Made by a program: the position numbers and the translations under genes. Of a stretch of DNA of 64,000 bases, positions 1-9,124 are shown piece by piece. A model generated the notes under the pieces. The model had not been told where the DNA came from. It made no database searches and was given only the letters and a program-made list of their open reading frames with translations. Location: NCBI RefSeq assembly GCF_005887615.1, contig NZ_VANS01000007.1:1-64000 (forward strand). Reading direction: 5' to 3'. The stretch comes from Sulfitobacter sabulilitoris (GTDB taxonomy: Bacteria > Pseudomonadota > Alphaproteobacteria > Rhodobacterales > Rhodobacteraceae). Each line of letters opens with the position of its first letter. The stretch's first letter is position 1.

Positions 1-295
1 CCAGTCGACAGGAAACAGGCCGTTGGCAGAACAACCGGGCAGAGAATTCGCATCTACCTTTCCGACGACGGGAACGCGCGATGCTCCGCTTCCGGCAGAT
101 GCGATGTCTGCAGAAATTCGCCGCCGTTCATGCTTTTGTCTGCAACCACTTCAACCAGGAACGCCACCTCTACACACGTGACGATTTCAAGCTGAACCGC
201 GCCGCCGCCCTCGCCGAGTGGCGCCAGCTTTGTTCGGCATAGGTTCAGACATCTGGCGGTGAACTGAGACTGGTTCGAATTGGTCTGACAGCACC
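1..295 (+). mobile_element. IS6-family element, right end (copy 1), cut by window start
   Basis: This is the right-hand part of an IS6-type insertion sequence. It carries the 3' end of the transposase and about 50 bases of tail ending in a terminal inverted repeat, GTCTGACAGCACC, near 283-295. The tail from 241 is nearly identical to the tail of the element at 31940-32760 (I count three differences over about 54 bases), so these two are sister copies of one subtype. The left part lies outside the window, so I cannot say whether the copy is complete. Confidence 0.75.
3..242 (+). CDS. IS6-family transposase, C-terminal part (partial)
   Basis: An open frame runs from the window edge to a TAG stop. 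It gives about 79 residues matching the end of IS6-family DDE transposases: the block around NNRAENSH contains the catalytic Glu, followed by RRRERAM and the ending WRQLCSA. The same ending occurs in the copy at 32.5-32.7 kb. No stop or frameshift is visible in this part, but the first two catalytic Asp residues lie outside the window. Function is inferred from the family; activity cannot be judged. Confidence 0.75.
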   Translation, partial: SRQETGRWQNNRAENSHLPFRRRERAMLRFRQMRCLQKFAAVHAFVCNHFNQERHLYTRDDFKLNRAAALAEWRQLCSA

Positions 296-568
296 GCCAT
301 TATCCCCATTGCGAACCAGTGACACCGCCCTGACGGTCACGGATTTTTCCGTGTTATCAAAGGGGTTTGCAGGAACTGACCGAACCTCATAGACGCGCTG
401 CCAGGCCGAGGCTGGGCTCAGAATGGCCCTCAGTCTCAGTTTGGGCGAACCTCGCCCGTTGCGGTTAGGTCCTCTTTTTTTACGCATTTTCAATGGCCTG
501 ACTTCGAACCCCGCCAAAACCCAAACGCGCGATCCGAACGACCTCGATGGCGACACAGACGGAACGCG
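296..568. other. Gap between two IS6 fragments; no gene seen
   Basis: I find no supported gene here. Bases about 305-329 contain an inverted, incomplete copy of the IS terminal sequence (CATTGCGAACCAGT), which may be the eroded left end of the next element. A short perfect hairpin, CACGGA-TTTT-TCCGTG, lies at 338-353. Small open frames on both strands in this stretch look like noise. Confidence 0.4.
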
Positions 569-1107
569 CGGTATTCGAACTGGCAGTGGCACTTGGACGA
601 GGTGTTCGTGAAGATCAACGGCGAGATGCACTATCTTTGGCGGGCTGTGGATCACGAAGGGGAGGTCCTGGAAAGCTTTGTCACAAAGCGCCGTGATCGC
701 AAGGCAGCCTTGAAATTTATCAGGAAAACCATGAAACGCCATGGCCGCGCACATATTTTAGTTACTGACATGCTGCGTTCCTATGGCGCGGCGCTGAAGG
801 TCATCGGCAATGTGGACAAACAGGAAACTGGCCGCTGGCTCAACAATCGAGCCGAGAACTCACACCAGCCATTTAGACGACGAGAGCGGGCTATGCTTCG
901 ATTTAGGCGGATGCGAACCTTGCAAAAATTCGTCGCCGTCCATGGCTCAGTCTACAACCATTTCAACGCGGAGCGCCATCTTCACAGCCGATCAAACTTC
1001 AAGCTGAACCGTGCTGCCGCTCTGGACGAGTGGCGCGGCCTCTGCGCAGCCTGACAGATTGAGGTTGCTGAAGAACAGAGACTGGTTCGCATTTGTCTGA
1101 CAGCACC
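565..1107 (+). mobile_element. IS6-family element remnant (copy 2)
   Basis: This remnant comprises the truncated transposase plus a tail ending in the terminal repeat ACTGGTTCGCATTTGTCTGA followed by CAGCACC at 1107. A full element of the usual length of about 820 bases would begin near 288, inside or next to copy 1. That suggests one element inserted beside or into the other, followed by deletion. Confidence 0.6.
569..1054 (+). pseudogene. IS6-family transposase, 5'-truncated (copy 2)
   Basis: About 161 residues of an IS6-family transposase remain. The frame enters at RYSNWQWHLDEVF, which carries the first catalytic Asp, continues through the second Asp in VTDMLRSYGAA and the Glu in NNRAENSH, and ends WRGLCAA. 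The N-terminal DNA-binding part of about 75 residues is missing, because the upstream DNA no longer resembles the family. An open frame can start at TTG 593, but that would be a truncated protein. It is a different subtype from the flanking copies: the tail sequence after the stop differs. It is probably inactive. Confidence 0.75.
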
Positions 1108-1176
1108 ATCGCGGGAGCCTCCCGTTGCCGTCGTGCTGGCCGGACCGATTTCAGGTTGGTGCCGATGGCACAAAGC

Positions 1177-2523
1177 TCATTGGTCGTCGCACGCGGTCAG
1201 ACGCAGAAGCCAGTCGCGTGATCCGTTGAAATTCTGCGACCGTGGCGGTTCCGCGACGAAGTCCTCGCCAAGGCTCAAGGGGGTTTTGGGCACTTGGTAT
1301 TCAGTGCCGTTGCTGGGGTCATACCAGGCCGCGCAAATCGGGCCTGCGGTCAGCGCGCCGGTCTTGAGACGCAGGGTTCCGCCGGATGGCAAATAGGCGA
1401 TCGCGAACGCGCCATTGCGTGCAACGGCGCATTTCACGTCGCTGAGCGATGTGCGCCACCCACAGAGTGCGCCATCGGCGTCGTCCATCAACAACCACCA
1501 GTCTAACGGTTCGAAAAAGGCGCGCATGTGGCTCATGCTCACGGACCCGGCGCCGGACAGTTCTTCCTTCCATCCGCCCGGCGCGTCAAACAGACCACCA
1601 CTGCTGAAATGCCAGATCGGATTGTTGCCGAAGACATATCCCGCGGCGCCCGCCATGATCGCGCCGTAGGCCGCTTCACGCAGGAATTGCTCGGTCGTTC
1701 CGTGTTCGTTTTCGTAAAGGCTCTCTATCATGATCACGGGCAGGGCATATCTGTCCCGCTTCCGCGTCGCGACCTTTTCGAAGACGTCTTGGTAGGTGTA
1801 TGCGGTATCGAGATCGAGCCATGAAGCGTCCTCCCACAGAGCGGCGGTGACGGTGTCGCGACGGGAATGGACAGTCTGCAATGCGTTCGGGTCGGTTGCA
1901 CGGATCCCCTCCGCGATGGCGGAAACCAGCGAAGGATCAGGGGAATCCTCGTCGCCCCCCTGGGTCCAGATGATGTTCTCAAGATCACCGAAACGGCGAC
2001 CGAGATATTGCCCGTAGCTGCGCAGCTGGTCCGGTCCGGCCTTTCTGATCTCGCCGTACCACCCCTGCCCACCGCCGCCGGTGCCGATGTAGGCGGGCGT
2101 CAGGAACACCGCGAACCCCAGTGCCTCGGCGCGCCGGAGCACCCAGTGGACATGATCGAAATAGTCCTCGTTGGTTTCGGCGAAGGGCGTGTCGCCATTG
2201 AAAGGCAGCATACCATAGGCGTTGGCAGGCGGGTTTGAGCTGAACTGGTGTTCGATGATACTCACCAGCAGCGCATTGAAGCCACGCGCCTTGCGATCTT
2301 CCAGATAGAGTTCGACATCTTCCCTTCTCAGCTGAACCATAAGCGACCAGGCCGCATCGCCGACGATCAGCACTGGTCGGCCTTCGGCGTCCAGAAGATG
2401 GCTCTGGTCGGTCGAGACCGACAGCGGAAACACGAGAGATCGCCAGGGAAGGGTGCTGCCGCCCAAGCTGAACAAGGCCACGATCATGGCCAGCGCCATG
2501 AGCGTGCGACCCGTAGGTCCCAT
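1177..2523 (-). CDS. Secreted DUF4038-type glycoside hydrolase-like protein
   Basis: A 448-residue protein with a hydrophobic N-terminal signal segment (about residues 8-25). The body resembles the DUF4038/apiosidase-like TIM-barrel family: an early LLDAEGRPVLIVGDAAW block, a TQGGDED block near the middle, IMIESLYENEH with a candidate catalytic Glu, and a small C-terminal beta domain ending WLLRLTACDDQ. Members cleave glycosidic linkages; the substrate here is unknown. Its ATG overlaps the TGA of the upstream aminotransferase gene (TGATG), so it is the last gene of a three-gene EPS operon. It may trim or process the exported polysaccharide. Confidence is good for the family and low for the substrate. 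Confidence 0.75.
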   Translation of the reverse strand: MGPTGRTLMALAMIVALFSLGGSTLPWRSLVFPLSVSTDQSHLLDAEGRPVLIVGDAAWSLMVQLRREDVELYLEDRKARGFNALLVSIIEHQFSSNPPANAYGMLPFNGDTPFAETNEDYFDHVHWVLRRAEALGFAVFLTPAYIGTGGGGQGWYGEIRKAGPDQLRSYGQYLGRRFGDLENIIWTQGGDEDSPDPSLVSAIAEGIRATDPNALQTVHSRRDTVTAALWEDASWLDLDTAYTYQDVFEKVATRKRDRYALPVIMIESLYENEHGTTEQFLREAAYGAIMAGAAGYVFGNNPIWHFSSGGLFDAPGGWKEELSGAGSVSMSHMRAFFEPLDWWLLMDDADGALCGWRTSLSDVKCAVARNGAFAIAYLPSGGTLRLKTGALTAGPICAAWYDPSNGTEYQVPKTPLSLGEDFVAEPPRSQNFNGSRDWLLRLTACDDQ

Positions 2524-3926
2524 CACGCCCTTTCCGCTCGAACGGCGGCGGCAGGGCCGGGTGGGGTGTTGTAGCTGCGGTAAACGACCTGGGAGGGGCG
2601 GCCGACCAGATACCGTTCGACCCCGTCTTCGAGAGCGTCGCGGTAGACCTTGAGCGCGCCATCGAACGCCGCCACGGTCGCGTCGATGTCCGCCGTTTGA
2701 TGGCTGTAGCTGACCACGAGCGACGGCGCGAGTACGCCGCGCCGGATCGTCTCTTGAAGAAGGAGCGAGCGAAAGGGCTGGGACGCAACGCCCTCCGTAT
2801 CCAGCGTCTGGTAGGCGATACAGCAGTCACGCCCCGTCAGCCGCACATGTGACTGCAATCCGTGCCCTGCGATCGCGTCGTCAAGTCCCCTGCGCAGCGC
2901 CGCACCGATATCGTGCAGATGGTCAATCACCGGCTCGTCACGGTAGACTCGCATCGTCTCCGTCGTCGCGGCCAGAGCGTGAGTCTCCGCTCCGTGGGTC
3001 GTGGACAGCAGGAATACCCGCTTGCGGTCCGTGTGTTCCAGCCCGCCAAGGCGCATGAATTCCCGTTTTCCGCAGAGCGCCGAGACGGAAAAGCCGTTGC
3101 CCATCGCTTTTCCGAAGGTGGCAAGGTCCGGCTCGATTCCATAGACCTGCTGACCGCCGCCGCGGCTCCAGCGAAAACCGGTGATCATCTCGTCCAGAAT
3201 GAAAAGCGCACCGTCGCGGTGCGTGAGATCCCGCAAAGCCGCGAGATAGCCGGGCGCCGGATCCTCCCCCCGCGCGGGTTCGAGAATGACCGCGGCGATG
3301 CGACCGCTGTATCGCGCAAAGAGGGCGCGCGCGTCCGCGATGTCGTCGTAGCGAAAGCTGACCGTCAGATCACGCACGGATTTGGGCACGCCGTCGTTCA
3401 CCGGCGTCGTTCCGATGAACCAGTCGTCCGTCGAGAAGAACGGATGATCCGCGCAGATCGCGATCAACTCCCTTCCGGTATAGGCGCGGGCGAGGCGCAC
3501 CGCCGCGGATGTGGCGTCCGATCCGTCCTTGCAGAATTTGACCATTTCCGCCGCCGGGATGGAGTCGAGAAACATTTCCGCGCAGTCCGTCTCGAACGGC
3601 GTTGGACGGGTGAAGTTGCAACCGAAGTCGAGTGCGCGCCGCGCCGCTTCCACAACGGACGGGTAGCAGTGCCCGAGACCGACCGCCCGGTTTCCCATGC
3701 CGTATTCGATGTATTCGGTGCCATCGACATCCCAGACGCGGCAGCCGTACCCGCGGCGAAGGAAGCCGGGTGCAAGGGCGGGATATTGATCGTCGCCTTT
3801 CGCGTAGGTGTGCGCCCCGCCCGGTATCATGGCGTGTGCACGCTGGCGCAATGCGTCGGATGCGGCAAAGCGCCCCGCGTCCGACTGTGCAAGCCTGCCC
3901 TTAAGTCCGCCGACATGGTTTTTCAT
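2523..3926 (-). CDS. Class III aminotransferase (GSA-aminomutase-like)
   Basis: A 467-residue PLP-dependent aminotransferase of the glutamate-1-semialdehyde 2,1-aminomutase fold. PGGAHTYAKGDDQYP opens the core, DEMITGFRW carries the cofactor-contacting Asp, and FGKAMGNGF carries the Schiff-base lysine. Its place among EPS genes, with a 4-base ATGA overlap with the upstream glycosyltransferase, points to amination of a keto-sugar or of a polysaccharide substituent rather than haem synthesis. The frame stays open upstream well inside the glycosyltransferase gene; I chose the ATG at 3926 because it overlaps that gene's stop and begins the conserved alignment. Confidence 0.85.
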   Translation of the reverse strand: MKNHVGGLKGRLAQSDAGRFAASDALRQRAHAMIPGGAHTYAKGDDQYPALAPGFLRRGYGCRVWDVDGTEYIEYGMGNRAVGLGHCYPSVVEAARRALDFGCNFTRPTPFETDCAEMFLDSIPAAEMVKFCKDGSDATSAAVRLARAYTGRELIAICADHPFFSTDDWFIGTTPVNDGVPKSVRDLTVSFRYDDIADARALFARYSGRIAAVILEPARGEDPAPGYLAALRDLTHRDGALFILDEMITGFRWSRGGGQQVYGIEPDLATFGKAMGNGFSVSALCGKREFMRLGGLEHTDRKRVFLLSTTHGAETHALAATTETMRVYRDEPVIDHLHDIGAALRRGLDDAIAGHGLQSHVRLTGRDCCIAYQTLDTEGVASQPFRSLLLQETIRRGVLAPSLVVSYSHQTADIDATVAAFDGALKVYRDALEDGVERYLVGRPSQVVYRSYNTPPGPAAAVRAERA

Positions 3927-5155
3927 TGCAACCTGCCTTCCGCGCGAAAGCGCAGTTTTAGTCGCTCTTGCGCGACACGCAGCGCGTTCTTGACCGGTCT
4001 TGGCAGATAAGTCCGCAAACCGGGGTGAAGCCCGCGAGGCAGGCGCCATTCTGCGAAGGATACAGGGGGGGCGATGGGAGGCCGGTGCAACTTCAAGGCG
4101 TGGATCAACTTTCCATATTCCTGTCCCATGCGCGCCCCTCCAAAGTGGTCTGCCGCTGTTGCGCGCGCGGCTGCGCTCAGTTCCGCTCGCCAAGCCGGAT
4201 CGGCTCTGAGCGCGTCGAGGGCTTCTGCCGCGGCCGTCGCATTTCCGACCGGGAAAAGCAGTCCGTTGCGTTCGTTTTCGACGATCGTGTTGGTGACACC
4301 GTCGATCCAGGACGCGACGGGAATGCAGCCCATCGCCATCGCTTCGATCAGCGCCATCGGCATGCCTTCGAACCGCGAGGGCATGATCAGCGCATCGTGC
4401 CGCGCAAGGAGTGTCGGCACCTCGGTTTGCGGTGTTGCGCCAATCATCGCGGCGCGGTGTTCCAGCACTGAGAGCGCAATCTTCAGACGTTTCGAGTCCG
4501 GTCCATCGCCCGCTACTGTCAGCGTCACGTCGTCGTGGACGCGTTTCAGTATGGCGGGCAGAAGAAGCACGCCTTTCGACGCATCCTCGATCCGGCCCAG
4601 GAACAGGGTGCGAAGCCCGGTCGCGGTGCCCCGTGCCGGCGTATCGACGCTCAGCTTTGGCATCGTCACAGCGTTGCGAATGACCGAAATCCGATCCGGC
4701 GCAAAGCCGCGACGTCGGCAAAGGTCATCGCGGGCTCGGTCGCAGACGCAGACGATTGCATGAACATGGTCGCGAATTGCGGACGCAGCCGCATAGGTTC
4801 CGGGGGTGATATTGTGCACGATCATGATGCGAAGATACCGCGCCGGAATATGGCGGATGAGATTTGTCGAAGCCTGATCGCTCAGCACGTTCACGAACAC
4901 GCCGTCGTAACCGCCTGCATCGAGCCGCGCGGCCATCTCTCTGGCCTGCGCCTCGCCGGGATCCGCGCCAGAACTGCCGATCGCCTCGCCCGACTTCATT
5001 TCATCGGCCCACCGTGCGTCCGCGAGGAGGGCCCTTTCATCGGCGGGGCCCATCCAGCGCAACTCGATGTCATGGGCGCGCAGTTCCGCGCGAAGACTGG
5101 AGTAGACCGTAAAGGTGCCACCGACATGAGGAGTGACCAAAAATGCGAATTTCAT
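3923..5155 (-). CDS. Glycosyltransferase family 4 (GT-B)
   Basis: A 410-residue GT-B retaining glycosyltransferase. The N-terminal half has an acceptor domain beginning KFAFLVTPHVGGTF, and the C-terminal half has the nucleotide-sugar domain: FLGRIEDASKG, then a MPSRFEGMPMALIEAMAMG block containing the E-x7-E motif. It probably adds one sugar to the lipid-linked EPS repeat at the cytoplasmic membrane. I prefer ATG 5155 over GTG 5161 because a GGGGG Shine-Dalgarno sits about 7 bases before the ATG and would crowd the GTG. It is the first gene of the minus-strand trio down to 1177. Confidence 0.85.
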   Translation of the reverse strand: MKFAFLVTPHVGGTFTVYSSLRAELRAHDIELRWMGPADERALLADARWADEMKSGEAIGSSGADPGEAQAREMAARLDAGGYDGVFVNVLSDQASTNLIRHIPARYLRIMIVHNITPGTYAAASAIRDHVHAIVCVCDRARDDLCRRRGFAPDRISVIRNAVTMPKLSVDTPARGTATGLRTLFLGRIEDASKGVLLLPAILKRVHDDVTLTVAGDGPDSKRLKIALSVLEHRAAMIGATPQTEVPTLLARHDALIMPSRFEGMPMALIEAMAMGCIPVASWIDGVTNTIVENERNGLLFPVGNATAAAEALDALRADPAWRAELSAAARATAADHFGGARMGQEYGKLIHALKLHRPPIAPPVSFAEWRLPRGLHPGLRTYLPRPVKNALRVAQERLKLRFRAEGRLQ

Positions 5156-5312
5156 CGTCACACCCCCAAGAAGATGAACAGCCCGCGCAGCACGCCGAAA
5201 GTCCGTGGACCGAAGGTGCGTTTTCGAAGGTTGCTTTCCCGGAGTTTACCGCGCCGCAGCATCCCCGGTATTGGTGCCTTTGATAGGCGCACAGACGAAA
5301 GCGGTAGCGCGA

Positions 5313-5326
5313 TACCCGATTGGAGT
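5313..5326 (+). promoter_or_regulatory. 14-base motif shared with the promoter at 13741
   Basis: TACCCGATTGGAGT lies about 87 bases before the pyruvyltransferase start, inside the divergent gap 5156-5412. A copy differing at one base (TACCCAATTGGAGT) lies upstream of the methyltransferase operon at 13741-13754, on the same strand relative to its gene. It may be a binding site for a shared EPS regulator. Apart from it I see only the Shine-Dalgarno GAAGGAGG at 5401-5408 in this gap. Confidence 0.35.
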
Positions 5327-5412
5327 AGGCGAGCCATCGAGAAATTCAGGCTGGCCGAGGCTGTTTCGGCTCTCTCATGGTATCAAGGCACTCGTTCCAG
5401 GAAGGAGGCACC

Positions 5413-6606
5413 ATGAGGGTCGCGCTACTCGGTCAGTTTGGGTCCGGAAACTATGGCAATGATGGATCGCTGACGGCAATGGTCGCGTCGCTTCGCAGAT
5501 TGGTGCCGGAGGCTGAACTTTTGTGTATTTGCTCCGGACCGACTGAGGTGCGCAGGCGTCTGGGCGTGCCTTCCGTGTCGATCGGCGCGCCGGCGTTCGT
5601 TTCGGCGCGGGCCCGCGCGTTGGATCGCTACGCCTTCCGGATCCCGAACCGCATACGGGGGCTTTTGGCGGCCTTGTCGGCCTGCCGCGGCGTCGATGCA
5701 GTGATCGTTCCGGGGACGGGGATCCTTGACGATTTCCACGACCGCGCCTCCGGATGGCCATTTGTCCTGTTGCGGTGGTGCATCGCCGCGCGTCTTGCCG
5801 GCGCGCGGATCGCGTTCATCAGTGTCGGCGCCGGTCCAATCCGGGGTCGGCTCAGCCGGCGGTACCTGACCTGGGCCGCTGCTCTGGCCCATCATCGGAC
5901 CTACAGGGACGAAGGTTCGCGGGATTTCATGGTGTCGGTCGGCCTGGACGCAAGTCATGACCTTATTTTTCCTGATCTTGCGCTCGGCCTTTCGCCCCCC
6001 CCGCGCTCTCTCGTGAAGGTTGCTCAGACAACTGTCGCTGTCGGACTGATCAGCTATTTCGGCTGGGTGAAAGACGGCACCGACAGTGAGGCAATCTTTG
6101 AGGCATACCTCGAGAAGATGGTCGCCTTTGTCGAGTGGCTGCGCTGCCAAGGGTGCCATGTTCATCTTCTCGGCGGCGATGACAGCGATGCCCGGGCCGT
6201 CACCGCTTTGCTCGACCGTATCGACGGCGATCAGGCGCTCCGCGGCTCGGGCGCGGTGACCATCGGCACCGGGAGATCGCTCGAGGGCGTGATGGAGGAG
6301 CTGACGCATTGCGACATGGTTGTCGCCTCCCGGTTCCACAATGTGCTCTGCGCCCTTCGGGTCCGCCGCCCGACCCTGTCCATCGGCTATGCCGAGAAGA
6401 ACCGCGCGCTGCTTACAGCCGCTGGGCTTGGTCCGTTCTGTCTGGACATCGACAGCCTGGATCTCGAAACACTCAAGTCGCGGTTTTTGGCGCTCCGCTC
6501 GGAAAAATGCAACCTCATCCCCCGGATCGATGAATTTCTGACGGAAGCGGAGCGTCAGCTCGCCCAGCAGGACGCGAGTTTGCTCCGGTTCCTGAAAGAC
6601 GCCTAG
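5413..6606 (+). CDS. Polysaccharide pyruvyl transferase family protein
   Basis: A 397-residue protein of the polysaccharide pyruvyltransferase family (CsaB/WcaK-like). It begins MRVALLGQFGSGNYGNDGSL, the typical glycine-rich start. The C-terminal half has ASRFHNVLCALRVRRPTLSIGY followed by a Lys/Arg-rich segment, the family's donor-binding signature. These enzymes add pyruvate ketals from PEP to EPS sugars and so make the polymer acidic. The start ATG at 5413 has GAAGGAGG about 5 bases upstream. It is a single-gene unit, convergent with the glycosyltransferase ending at 6657. Confidence 0.85.
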   Translation: MRVALLGQFGSGNYGNDGSLTAMVASLRRLVPEAELLCICSGPTEVRRRLGVPSVSIGAPAFVSARARALDRYAFRIPNRIRGLLAALSACRGVDAVIVPGTGILDDFHDRASGWPFVLLRWCIAARLAGARIAFISVGAGPIRGRLSRRYLTWAAALAHHRTYRDEGSRDFMVSVGLDASHDLIFPDLALGLSPPPRSLVKVAQTTVAVGLISYFGWVKDGTDSEAIFEAYLEKMVAFVEWLRCQGCHVHLLGGDDSDARAVTALLDRIDGDQALRGSGAVTIGTGRSLEGVMEELTHCDMVVASRFHNVLCALRVRRPTLSIGYAEKNRALLTAAGLGPFCLDIDSLDLETLKSRFLALRSEKCNLIPRIDEFLTEAERQLAQQDASLLRFLKDA

Positions 6607-6656
6607 CGATCCTCACGGCAGGACCGAAACCACCGATTCCGACGGCAGGTCTCCCG

Positions 6657-7649
6657 TCAGTCACATCTGGGAGACGTACGCCGCACCACGGCAGCGAGAG
6701 ACTGAGCCAGCCTTGCACGGGCGTCAGGACGCTTGAGCAGGTAGTCGAACGGCGGCAGCACCGCCATCTCCGGCGCCTTGCCGAGAGCATAACGCATGAG
6801 GCTCCAACCGCCGGGATCGCCCCGCGACCATGCCCCGAGTGCCGCCCAGTAGGCGCGTGCGGCAAACCCGCGGCGGGCGAGACGTCGCAGATTGCGGACC
6901 CCGGCAAGCGCAACGCCTTCGCGCGAAAAGAAAGACTCGGCTGCCGCCTCGGTCTGGCGGATATGCAGCACCTGCCGTGCCCGCAGCGTGCCGGAGCGAT
7001 TGTCGGCATGATTGCCGATCATGCCCTGCACGTTGTCCAGCACCGCAACATCACCGAGCAGTGCAAGGCGCAGCCATAGTTCGTAATCGTCACTGTGCAA
7101 AAGCTCCTCGCGGTAATGCCCCGTCTCCTTGTGTGCCGAAGTGCGCGTGACGAGCGTCGGACCGGGGATCTGGAACACGCCCAGGCGACAGAAACGTTCA
7201 ATGAAGTCTTGACCTGACAGCCTGTGCCAGCGCGCCCGCTCCAGACCGGTGGCCAGTTGCGGTACTGGCTGGTCCCGCAGGAAACCGACATCGCGTCCGT
7301 AGCAAAAGGCGAGGGTCGGGTCCTGCGCCAAAACTTCCCCGGCGCGGCGCAGCGCGCCCGGTGACAGCAGGTCATCCGAGCACAGGATCAGGAAGCAATC
7401 GGATGCGGCCCAGTCCACGGCTTCGTTGAAGGATGAATGCGGCCCGAGATTGCGGGGGTGAAGCCGCAATTCGACGCGCGGATCGGCATCGGCGATCTCC
7501 CTTGCAATACGGGCGCTGTCATCAGTGGACGCATTGTCGATGATCAGGATCCGCAGAGCATCGACATCCTGGCTCGCGACGCTGGCCACGCAGTCGTGCA
7601 GATATCGACCGTAATTGTAGTTCGGGATGGCGACATCGAAGCTGGTCAT
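6657..7649 (-). CDS. Glycosyltransferase family 2
   Basis: A 330-residue inverting GT-A glycosyltransferase. The N-terminus reads FDVAIPNYNYGRYLHDCV, followed by IIDNASTDDS (nucleotide binding) and ILCSDDLLSPGAL, with the metal-binding Asp pair. HSDDYELWLRLALLG contains the likely catalytic base. The ATG overlaps the stop of the flippase gene by 4 bases, so the two are cotranscribed from the region near 9124. It probably builds the EPS repeat unit; the sugar is unknown. Confidence 0.85.
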   Translation of the reverse strand: MTSFDVAIPNYNYGRYLHDCVASVASQDVDALRILIIDNASTDDSARIAREIADADPRVELRLHPRNLGPHSSFNEAVDWAASDCFLILCSDDLLSPGALRRAGEVLAQDPTLAFCYGRDVGFLRDQPVPQLATGLERARWHRLSGQDFIERFCRLGVFQIPGPTLVTRTSAHKETGHYREELLHSDDYELWLRLALLGDVAVLDNVQGMIGNHADNRSGTLRARQVLHIRQTEAAAESFFSREGVALAGVRNLRRLARRGFAARAYWAALGAWSRGDPGGWSLMRYALGKAPEMAVLPPFDYLLKRPDARARLAQSLAAVVRRTSPRCD

Positions 7650-9124
7650 CGCCGCGCGCCCGCCCTTAGCGGGGAAATCCCACGCATTTCGTATCCTCTG
7701 TTCCGCATCTGAACACACATCAACTCGACCTCCTTGCGCAGCGGATGGCGACATACCCAAAGTCCCGCAAGCCAGCCCGGAACGGTGAGGACGCCGCAAA
7801 GAACCGCCTCGAGCGGCATCATTCCAAGACCGCTCTCGGACCGCAGGACAAAGGCACACGGCAGAACAAGCGACGAGACGAGCACCGCGGCGTTTCGCAG
7901 TGTTTCCAGCGCCAGTTCGCCCCACGCGAAACCTATCCGCTTTCGCGCGATCCGCAGCGAGATCCAGGCATAGAACGGGAGCGTGATGAACTGGCTGGCG
8001 GCCATCGCCGTCAGGCTGAAAAAGCTTGCTCCCACGATGATCACAGCGCCGAACCCACGCCCGTAAAGGCTTGCAAGAAAGGCCTCCCGGTTCGCGCCGA
8101 GGGCGAAAAGGGTTGGCGTCGTGATGATCATCGGCACCCAGAAGATCGCAGCGACAGAGAGCAACCGCAGGAGCGGTACGACAGGCTCCCAGCCTTCGCC
8201 AAGCGTGAAGGAGACGATGGGATCTGCAATGAGTGCGACAAGGGCGAGCGCCGGGCAATAGACCGCAGCGATATAGCTGAACGCTTTCAAATATGCCGAC
8301 TTCAGGTCGCCGCCTTCCCGAACGCGCGCCGCAAGTGCAGGAAACGTGAACGAGAAAACCGCCGACATCATGAAGCGGTCGGGGATCCCGCTCAGCACGG
8401 TCGATCGGTTGTAGATGCCGACTGCGGCGTGCGACATCGTCCGACCAAGCACGAGCTGGGGGAGCGCCTCGTAGACGCGGTCGATCACGGTCATGGCGCC
8501 CTTGCTCCCGCCGAAGGACAGCACGGCCCGCCATGTGGCAAGGGAGGGGCGGATCGGCAGACGCATCGGTGCCCACGCAACCGACAGAGCCGCTTTCGTC
8601 GCCGCACCGACCGCCTGGCCCCACGCAACGCTGATCAGCCCGAATCCCGCATCGGCGAGAAGGATGGTGGTGCCCGCCGTGGCCACCGCTGCTGCCACAT
8701 TGACGCGAGCCAGAACGGAGAACGCCATCTCTCGACGCAAAAGCGCCTGGGTCGGCGAGGATACGGCGTCGGCGAGGCCGGCCAGGCACATTACATAGAG
8801 AAAGACAGCGATGCCCGGTGCTGCATAGGCGGCCTCAATGAGGCCGGCCGCGCCGAAGAGGATGGCGGAGACCGCCGCGCTGGCCGAGGCCGCGATCGTG
8901 AATGCCGTGTTGATATCGCTTCTGTCGAGCGCGCGGCGTTGAATCAGAAAATCCGCGCTTGCGAACTCTTTCGCCGCGAAGGCGATGGTCGAGACACCGA
9001 TGCCGATCGCCGCAACGCCGATTTCGGCGGCGGTCAGCAATCGCGAAACTGCGGCGATACTCGCCAGACCTACAATCGCAACAATGTATTGTTCGATGCT
9101 CGCGAAAAAAAATGCACGGCGCAT
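7646..9124 (-). CDS. Wzx-type polysaccharide flippase (MOP superfamily)
   Basis: A 492-residue, very hydrophobic protein with about 12-14 predicted membrane segments and the layout of PST/Wzx lipid-linked oligosaccharide flippases. It starts MRRAFFFASIEQYIVAIVG and has the arginine-flanked loop RREMAF plus the GIYNRSTVLSGIPDRFM segment typical of lipopolysaccharide/EPS export members. It would translocate undecaprenyl-linked repeat units to the periplasm. I chose the start at 9124 because GGAGGG lies about 8 bases upstream and upstream in-frame codons have no membrane-protein character. It forms a two-gene operon with the family 2 glycosyltransferase. Confidence 0.85.
   Translation of the reverse strand: MRRAFFFASIEQYIVAIVGLASIAAVSRLLTAAEIGVAAIGIGVSTIAFAAKEFASADFLIQRRALDRSDINTAFTIAASASAAVSAILFGAAGLIEAAYAAPGIAVFLYVMCLAGLADAVSSPTQALLRREMAFSVLARVNVAAAVATAGTTILLADAGFGLISVAWGQAVGAATKAALSVAWAPMRLPIRPSLATWRAVLSFGGSKGAMTVIDRVYEALPQLVLGRTMSHAAVGIYNRSTVLSGIPDRFMMSAVFSFTFPALAARVREGGDLKSAYLKAFSYIAAVYCPALALVALIADPIVSFTLGEGWEPVVPLLRLLSVAAIFWVPMIITTPTLFALGANREAFLASLYGRGFGAVIIVGASFFSLTAMAASQFITLPFYAWISLRIARKRIGFAWGELALETLRNAAVLVSSLVLPCAFVLRSESGLGMMPLEAVLCGVLTVPGWLAGLWVCRHPLRKEVELMCVQMRNRGYEMRGISPLRAGARR

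Noticed and set aside
338-353. Hairpin CACGGA-TTTT-TCCGTG as a terminator
   Set aside because: It is not followed by a T-tract and no gene ends just upstream on either strand apart from the IS fragment.
3927-4721. Upstream extension of the aminotransferase frame to 732 residues
   Set aside because: The extra part lies entirely within the glycosyltransferase gene in another frame and looks random; ATG 3926 fits the family and overlaps the upstream stop.
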